The notes beneath the pieces were generated by a model, which searched no databases, was not told the DNA's origin, and saw nothing but the letters and a program-made list of their open reading frames with translations. Positions 31,108 through 35,475 of a stretch of DNA of 35,475 bases are shown in pieces. Made by a program: the position numbers and the translations under genes. This stretch comes from Desulfobacterales bacterium (GTDB taxonomy: Bacteria; Desulfobacterota; Desulfobacteria; Desulfobacterales; SpSt-501). The stretch covers positions 1 to 35,475 of the forward strand of contig JALOOS010000001.1 in the NCBI GenBank assembly GCA_025454275.1. Direction: 5' to 3'. Numbering within the stretch: position 1 is the stretch's first letter; each line of letters opens with the position of its first letter.

Positions 31108-31848
31108 GTGAGCCTCATCCGCCTGCAGAAATACCTATCGGCCGCCGGGGTGTGCTCGCGCCGCCGGGGGGAAACCCTCATCCGCGAGGGCCGCGTCACG
31201 GTCAACGGGGCGGTGGTGGACGGATTGGGGGCGAAGATCGACCCGCAATGCGACCGCGTCGCCGTGGACGGGGCCCCGGTCGTGCCGGCGGCGGGGGCGG
31301 TCTATATCGCGCTGCACAAGCCGCCGGGTTACGTGACCAGCTGCCGCCACCCGGGCAAGCGGATCGTCCTGGACCTCGTCGATCTGCCCGAGCGGGTCTT
31401 CCCGGTGGGGCGCCTGGACAAGGATTCGACCGGCCTGCTGCTGCTCACCAACGACGGGCGGCTCCATCATCGCCTGTCGCACCCCTCCTTCGACCACGAG
31501 AAGGAATACGACGTCACCGTGGAGCGGCCCATATCCGACGGGGCGCTGCAGCGCATGGCGCGGGGGCTGCCGATTCTGAACACGCGCACGCGGCCGGCCG
31601 AGGTGAAGCGGGTCGCCGAGAACCGCTTTCGCATCGTCCTCAAGGAGGGCCGCAACCGGCAGATCCGGCGCATGGTCGGACGGGTAGGCAACGAGGTGGT
31701 CCGCCTCAAGCGCATCCGCTTCGCCGGCATCGTCCTGGGAAATCTCCCGGAAGGGGCGTGGCGGCACCTCACGCCGGAGGAGGTAGGGAGGCTGACGGTC
31801 GGCCCGTCGGCCGGTCGGCCCGTCAGCCCGTCAGCCCGAAAGGGCTAA
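31108..31848 (+). CDS. RsuA/RluB/RluF-family pseudouridine synthase
   Basis: 246-aa rRNA pseudouridine synthase. N-terminal S4 domain (RLQKYLSAAGVCSRRRGETL...GRVTVNG) then the catalytic domain with GRLDKDSTGLLLLTNDG (catalytic Asp in GRLD), EKEYDVTV and EGRNRQIRRM. RluB-like (23S) is most likely but RluE/RluF or RsuA types cannot be excluded. The start is a GTG; no strong ribosome-binding site is visible, so coupling to argJ nine bases upstream is likely. The last ~17 codons (from about GPSAGRPVSP) are encoded by the left arm of the repeat at 31798-31930 and are not part of the fold. Confidence 0.9.
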   Translation: MSLIRLQKYLSAAGVCSRRRGETLIREGRVTVNGAVVDGLGAKIDPQCDRVAVDGAPVVPAAGAVYIALHKPPGYVTSCRHPGKRIVLDLVDLPERVFPVGRLDKDSTGLLLLTNDGRLHHRLSHPSFDHEKEYDVTVERPISDGALQRMARGLPILNTRTRPAEVKRVAENRFRIVLKEGRNRQIRRMVGRVGNEVVRLKRIRFAGIVLGNLPEGAWRHLTPEEVGRLTVGPSAGRPVSPSARKG

Positions 31849-31930
31849 AGAGCCGACGCTGCGACCGGCTTTTCCCGGATAGACCGGCGACGGGCCGACC
31901 GGCTGACCGGCTGACGGGCCGACCGGTGAC
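31798..31930. repeat. inverted array of octamer units (GTCRGCCS)
   Basis: The left arm (31798-31838) is made of tandem units GTCGGCCC, GTCGGCCG, GTCGGCCC, GTCAGCCC, GTCAGCCC. The right arm (31882-31930) is the reverse-complement set with the same octamer. The 43-base centre has two further small hairpins (GCCCGAAAGGGC and AGCCG/CGGCT). The array begins inside the pseudouridine synthase gene and ends four bases before the stop of the convergent ATPase gene, so it fills the entire intergenic space. A terminator role for both strands is plausible. Confidence 0.75.
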
Positions 31931-31934
31931 GGCC

Positions 31935-32468
31935 TCACACCCTCGCCAGCACATACTCCGCCCGTTCCGGGATCCGCAACACCGGCACCCGCACCGGGGA
32001 GTAGCCCAGCTCCGTGTAAGCCGCCTCGATCAGCCGTTCGATGAGGGCCGCGGTGTCGCCATTTTCCGAGCGGACGGGGTCTTTCAGGAACTCCAGCCGT
32101 TCGAAGAGGAAAACACGGTGATAGCGGATCCGCAGGCAGTGGGCGCGAGGCTCTTGCGGGTCGAGCCCCTCCAGGGTGAAGTAGGCGATGCTGTCCGGCA
32201 GTCCGCGGTCGAGGAAGAGCGGCTCCTCCGGCGGCAGGCGGCCCTCAAGCGCAAGCTTGGTGCGGAAGATCCGCCCCTCGAAGACGGCGGGATCCGCTTT
32301 GATCTCTTCCAGGCGGCGGCCCCGGGCGAGCTCCTGGTCGATCACCGCCCGCGCGGTTTCCGGGACCACCGGTCGGCCGCGGCGGGCGAGTTCATCGATC
32401 ACGGCCGTCTTGCCCGAGCAGGGAGCGCCGGTGATGACGCTCCAGCGCGTGCGGCGGACCGTGCTCAT
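31935..32468 (-). CDS. small P-loop ATPase (AAA_28/NadR-kinase-like)
   Basis: 177-aa cytoplasmic protein. Walker A is GAPCSGKT (14-21). VVPETARAVIDQEL and PLFLDRGLPDSIAYF follow; the last resembles the Walker B/lid region of AAA_28 (NadR ribosylnicotinamide-kinase-like) ATPases. Substrate unknown. The ATG overlaps the transglycosylase stop as ATGA, so translation is coupled. The 3' end abuts an inverted repeat. Confidence 0.82.
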   Translation of the reverse strand: MSTVRRTRWSVITGAPCSGKTAVIDELARRGRPVVPETARAVIDQELARGRRLEEIKADPAVFEGRIFRTKLALEGRLPPEEPLFLDRGLPDSIAYFTLEGLDPQEPRAHCLRIRYHRVFLFERLEFLKDPVRSENGDTAALIERLIEAAYTELGYSPVRVPVLRIPERAEYVLARV

Positions 32469-34306
32469 TCCAGGGTGATCTTCTGTCCCGGGACGATCCT
32501 GGAGCGGGGGGTGAGCTTGTTGATGGCCAGCAGCTGGTCGAGGCTCATGTTGTGGTCCTTGGCGATCCCGTGCAGGGTGTCTCCCGGCCGGACGGAGTAG
32601 ACCGTGGGTTTGGATTTCGGCGGCTGCGGGCGCTGGGCAGCGGCCGACGAAACGGTCAGCCGTTGTCCGATGCTGATCCCGGTGCCCTTCAGCTGGTTCA
32701 GGCGCTGGATCTCCTGGACGGAGGTGTTGTAGCGCTGGGCGATGTTGTATAAGGAATCCCCCCGTCGCACCACGTGTTCGACCGTGGCCCGCCTGCCGGT
32801 GCCGGCGGCCGCTGCGGGCGGCGGGTCGACAGGGCAATCCGCCATCGGGATCCGCAGCGTGCGGCCGGCGGTGAGAGGTCCGGGCGTTCGCAGGTTGTTC
32901 GCCTGCATGATGGTTTTCGCATCGGTGCCGTAGCGGCGGGACAAGCCGGCGAGCGTCTCCCCGCGGCGCACCCGGTGGTGGACCACCTGCACCCGCCGCG
33001 GCCGGTAGCTGGGGATCTCCTCGATTCTGGCGGATACCTGCTCGGCCGCTCCCGGGGGCACGCGCAGATCGTAGCCGTTCTCCGGCAGCACCCCCAGGCG
33101 CAACTCGGCGTTGAGCTCGCGCAGCAGTGCCGGGTCGATGCCGGCCACCTGGGCGATGCTGCGCAGATCGGCCTGTTTCGGCACGGTGACGGTCTCATAC
33201 GCGAGCTCCGGCTCGGGCGCCACGGCATCCAGCCCGTAGCGCTCGAGGGAGCCGACGATGTGCAAGGTCGCGAGAAAGCGCGGCACGTACCGGGCGGTCT
33301 CGCGCGGCAGGCGTTCGTAAAGGTCCCAGAAATCATCCAGGTAATTGATGTTCTGGCTCTGGATGGTCCGCATGACCCGGTTCTCGCCGCAGTTGTAGGC
33401 GGCCAGCACGGTGGACCAGTCGCCGAACATCTCGTGCAGCTCTTTCAGGTAGTCGATGGCCGCACGGGTGGCCTTTTCCGGGTCCATGCGCTCATCGATG
33501 AAACCGTCCCGGTTCAGGTTGTAGCGATAGCCGGTCGAGGGGATGAACTGCCACAGCCCAAGGGCGCGGGCGGAGGAGAGGGCCTGGACCTTGTAGCCGC
33601 TCTCGATCAACGGCAGCCAGGCGAGCTCTACCGGAAGGCCGGCCTCTTTCAGGGCGGCTTCGATCTTCGGCCGGTACTTCCCGGACCGGCGGTAGGCCTC
33701 CATGAAAAAATCGCGCTCGCGGCCGATCGTAAAGGAATCGATTTCGGCCTGAACATGGGCGTTCTGTATGAGCGGGATGGCGTTGCGCTCCCCGTTGACC
33801 GCTACGCGCCGGGAGGAGTAAATTTCCAGGATCCGCTTGGAGATCGTGTAGCGCAGGTCGTCTTTTTCCTGGCTCAGGAGAGCGTCGCTGCCCGGGTCCA
33901 CCTCGAGGATGAGTGCGTAGGCCTCGTCGAGCAGACCGATCGCCTGTTCGAGGTCGCCCGCCTGCCACAGGCGCTGGGCTTTCCGGCACATGGCGAGGGC
34001 CTCGTTGAGGGCGCCTTGGGCCCCGTCGGGTTTATCGGCATCCTCCTCGATCTCGCACTCCTCCTCCCCGGAGGCGGGGGGAAGGGCGGAGGGGGAGCCG
34101 GTGCGGGGGGCTGCCGGCGATGCGGCGGGGGGCGGCACGGGGGCAGGGGCCGTTTTTCGGAGAGCCGGTGCGGGGGTGACGGCACTGACCGGGGCGGAAG
34201 GAGTCGCGGCGGTGCCCGGCGCCCTCTCCCCGGCCGTGTGCGAACACCCCATCATCACCATCAACCCAAGGAGAGCGGCCATCCGCCGGATTTCGTGAAG
34301 ATGCAT
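32465..34306 (-). CDS. MltD-like lytic transglycosylase with three LysM domains
   Basis: 613-aa lipoprotein that cleaves peptidoglycan glycan strands to anhydromuropeptides. The lipobox ends at Cys21 (MVMMGC). A Pro/Ala-rich linker (30-80), a helical region (95-200) and the SLT domain follow, with catalytic Glu235 in LAWLPLIESGYK and the ARALGLWQFIPSTG and AAYNCGENRV motifs. Then come three LysM repeats at about 443-487, 510-552 and 569-612 (HHRVRRGETLAGLSRRYGTD; EHVVRRGDSLYNIAQRYNTS; YSVRPGDTLHGIAKDHNMS). GAGG lies ten bases before the ATG. It is coupled to a small ATPase gene downstream. Confidence 0.93.
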   Translation of the reverse strand: MHLHEIRRMAALLGLMVMMGCSHTAGERAPGTAATPSAPVSAVTPAPALRKTAPAPVPPPAASPAAPRTGSPSALPPASGEEECEIEEDADKPDGAQGALNEALAMCRKAQRLWQAGDLEQAIGLLDEAYALILEVDPGSDALLSQEKDDLRYTISKRILEIYSSRRVAVNGERNAIPLIQNAHVQAEIDSFTIGRERDFFMEAYRRSGKYRPKIEAALKEAGLPVELAWLPLIESGYKVQALSSARALGLWQFIPSTGYRYNLNRDGFIDERMDPEKATRAAIDYLKELHEMFGDWSTVLAAYNCGENRVMRTIQSQNINYLDDFWDLYERLPRETARYVPRFLATLHIVGSLERYGLDAVAPEPELAYETVTVPKQADLRSIAQVAGIDPALLRELNAELRLGVLPENGYDLRVPPGAAEQVSARIEEIPSYRPRRVQVVHHRVRRGETLAGLSRRYGTDAKTIMQANNLRTPGPLTAGRTLRIPMADCPVDPPPAAAAGTGRRATVEHVVRRGDSLYNIAQRYNTSVQEIQRLNQLKGTGISIGQRLTVSSAAAQRPQPPKSKPTVYSVRPGDTLHGIAKDHNMSLDQLLAINKLTPRSRIVPGQKITLE

Positions 34307-34390
34307 ATGTCGTCAGCCTCCCTGTGCCACCGTTCGCACCGCTGCCGGTTGCGATCATGCAGCGCGCGGACCCCAACGCGTCGCGTCGGC

Positions 34391-34421
34391 TTCATAGATC
34401 AAAGCCCCGGGCGTTTGTCAA
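34391..34421 (-). promoter_or_regulatory. probable promoter of the transglycosylase gene
   Basis: On the minus strand TTGACA (34421-34416) is followed by TATGAA after 19 bases (34396-34391) or CTATGA after 18, about 85 bases before the start at 34306. Together with the two tRNA promoters this is what the 417-base gap 34307-34723 contains. Confidence 0.45.
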
Positions 34422-34585
34422 CCCCGAGGCGATCGAGATGATGTTAACATATGATAGCACGATGCCGGTCGGGGATCAACCGGCCCCGCGGCGGCGGCGC
34501 CGGCGCCGATCGCCGTTGCGAGTCTTTAGGGGTGCCGGCGACCTGATTGGGGGGAGGGGGGCGCGGTCCGCTTTTAAAAAAATGG

Positions 34586-34613
34586 TTGCTTTTTCAGGGA
34601 CGGGTTCTATAAT
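34586..34613 (+). promoter_or_regulatory. tRNA-tuf operon promoter P1
   Basis: TTGCTT (34586-34591), a 16-base spacer and a perfect TATAAT (34608-34613). It lies 110 bases before the first tRNA in the only AT-rich block of the gap. Confidence 0.65.
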
Positions 34614-34628
34614 CTTTAAAAATTTAAC

Positions 34629-34657
34629 TTGACACGCTTCGTAAAAACTCCTACAAG
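34629..34657 (+). promoter_or_regulatory. tRNA-tuf operon promoter P2
   Basis: Perfect TTGACA (34629-34634), a 17-base spacer and TACAAG (34652-34657), 66 bases before tRNA-Thr. Tandem promoters fit a heavily transcribed tRNA-tuf unit. Confidence 0.6.
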
Positions 34658-34723
34658 CACTTTTTTTGTGAGCCTGCCGTGGCCCATCGGGTTCGCCCCG
34701 GAGCCGCGGACAGGGCTTTATTT

Positions 34724-34799
34724 GCCAGCGTAGCTCAGCTGGTAGAGCTACTGATTTGTAATCAGTGGGTCGGGGGTTCGAGTCCCTCCGCTGGCTCCA
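34724..34799 (+). tRNA. tRNA-Thr(TGT)
   Basis: 76 bases including the encoded CCA. Acceptor stem GCCAGCG/CGCTGGC, D-arm AGCTCAGCTGGTAGAGCT, anticodon loop TTTGTAA with anticodon TGT (codon ACA), and T-arm GGGGGTTCGAGTCCCTC. First of four tRNAs. Confidence 0.97.
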
Positions 34800-34877
34800 G
34801 GCATCCACGGGGCAGGGCTGTGGCGTACGGGGCGGCCCCGGGTTCGAACGAAACGACCGCGGATGGGTCGTTGTCAG

Positions 34878-34962
34878 GGTGGGGTTCCCGAGCGGTCAAA
34901 GGGAACAGACTGTAAATCTGTCGGCGATGCCTTCGGAGGTTCGAATCCTCCCCCCACCACCA
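34878..34962 (+). tRNA. tRNA-Tyr(GTA)
   Basis: 85 bases with a long variable arm, as expected of class II tRNA-Tyr, and an encoded CCA. Acceptor GGTGGGG/CCCCACC, anticodon loop CTGTAAA with anticodon GTA, T-arm GGAGGTTCGAATCCTCC. Confidence 0.97.
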
Positions 34963-35118
34963 GCCTGAACCACCAGCCTGATCTGGGTCTTTTGTAGGAG
35001 ATTTCGGCGGCGCCGTTCGAGATCGATAGCCACTACAGGACTTCCTGCATCGGTCTTCGTGTCACCTTGGACCCGCGCATCGGCGGCGAATCGGCGTTAT
35101 GCGGTGCACCGTGTTCCG

Positions 35119-35194
<76 letters not shown>

Positions 35195-35241
35195 CATGTT
35201 TCAAAGCCGCTCGGGCATGGGGTGATCGGCCCGGGGGATGA

Positions 35242-35318
35242 GCCCACGTAGCTCAGTAGGTAGAGCGCTTCCTTGGTAAGGAAGAGGTCCACCGGTTCGA
35301 TTCCGGTCGTGGGCTCCA
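35242..35318 (+). tRNA. tRNA-Thr(GGT)
   Basis: 77 bases with encoded CCA. Acceptor GCCCACG/CGTGGGC, anticodon loop TTGGTAA with anticodon GGT (codon ACC). It is 79 bases before the tuf start codon. Confidence 0.97.
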
Positions 35319-35397
35319 TTTGGCATCGACCGTCGCTTGCGGCGAGGATGGGTGTTCCAACCAATCACATTTTACTTTTTTGCGGAGGGAAGAGGAG

Positions 35398-35475
35398 ATG
35401 GCCAAGCAGAAGTTTGAGCGAACGAAGCCGCACGTGAATGTGGGGACGATTGGGCACATCGACCATGGGAAGACG
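35398..35475 (+). CDS. tuf: elongation factor Tu (5' part, cut by window end)
   Basis: The GTPase that delivers aminoacyl-tRNA to the ribosome. The first 26 codons read MAKQKFERTKPHVNVGTIGH then IDHGKT, the start of the P-loop GHIDHGKT (most homologues have GHVDHGKT). A GGAGG/GAGGAG-rich ribosome-binding region precedes the ATG. Position directly after the Thr-Tyr-Gly-Thr tRNA set is the classic tufB arrangement. Confidence 0.97.
   Translation, partial: MAKQKFERTKPHVNVGTIGHIDHGKT

Noticed and set aside
34324..34632. 102-codon open frame before the tRNA genes
   Set aside because: Arg/Pro-rich, no ribosome-binding site, and it overlaps the P1 promoter.

Overview
The window is GC-rich chromosomal DNA with tightly packed genes. 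It reads like a Desulfobacterota (deltaproteobacterial) genome. This is inferred from the gene set: a PxxKW-type cysteine-rich protein, a DVU0524-like FlgM-associated protein, a DHH-CBS protein, a UPF0210/ACT pair, a plant/trypanosome-type PFK, and a small dual-CXXC gene with an in-frame UGA that is probably a selenoprotein. I see no insertion sequence, prophage, CRISPR array or resistance gene. It is mostly housekeeping DNA with unusual intergenic elements.

Layout. 2-1926: 3' part of a GspE/PilB secretion ATPase, then rsmG. 1996-3089: a YfcE-type phosphoesterase (-) and a universal stress protein (+). 3311-7876 (-): ACT-domain protein, UPF0210 protein, then a polar amino-acid ABC transporter (permease, binding protein, permease) with no ATPase gene. 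8265-9563 (+): DHH/DHHA1/CBS/CBS protein. 9569-16905 (-): phoH, HDIG membrane protein, ybeY, nnr, tsaE, lysC and a possible 31-aa membrane peptide. 17050-19782 (+): cvpA, mazG, hisH, hisF, divergent from phoH. 19793-23394 (-): two small proteins (one DVU0524-like) behind a sigma-28-like promoter, a class II fructose-bisphosphate aldolase behind a sigma-70-like promoter, and a DUF4124 protein behind a second sigma-28-like promoter. 23513-25453 (+): LpoA-like lipoprotein, convergent with an ATP-type phosphofructokinase. 26885-27339 (+): promoter, leader terminator, PxxKW protein, strong terminator. 27338-29649 (-): putative selenoprotein, truA, subgroup Ic aminotransferase. 29914-31848 (+): argJ and an RsuA/RluB-type pseudouridine synthase. 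31935-34306 (-): LysM lytic transglycosylase followed by a small P-loop ATPase. 34586-35475 (+): two promoters, tRNA-Thr(TGT), tRNA-Tyr(GTA), tRNA-Gly(TCC), tRNA-Thr(GGT) and the start of tuf, the same order as E. coli thrU-tyrU-glyT-thrT-tufB.

Three points stand out. (1) The selenoprotein candidate at 29467-29649 has a UGA codon followed by a hairpin resembling the E. coli fdhF SECIS element; it overlaps truA by one base (TAATG). (2) Two sigma-28-like promoters suggest that the DVU0524-like protein and the DUF4124 protein belong to the flagellar regulon. (3) Several intergenic gaps carry inverted arrays of short tandem units (GGTATC type, GTCRGCCS type and a decayed GGATG type) that could form long hairpins; one runs into the end of the pseudouridine synthase gene.
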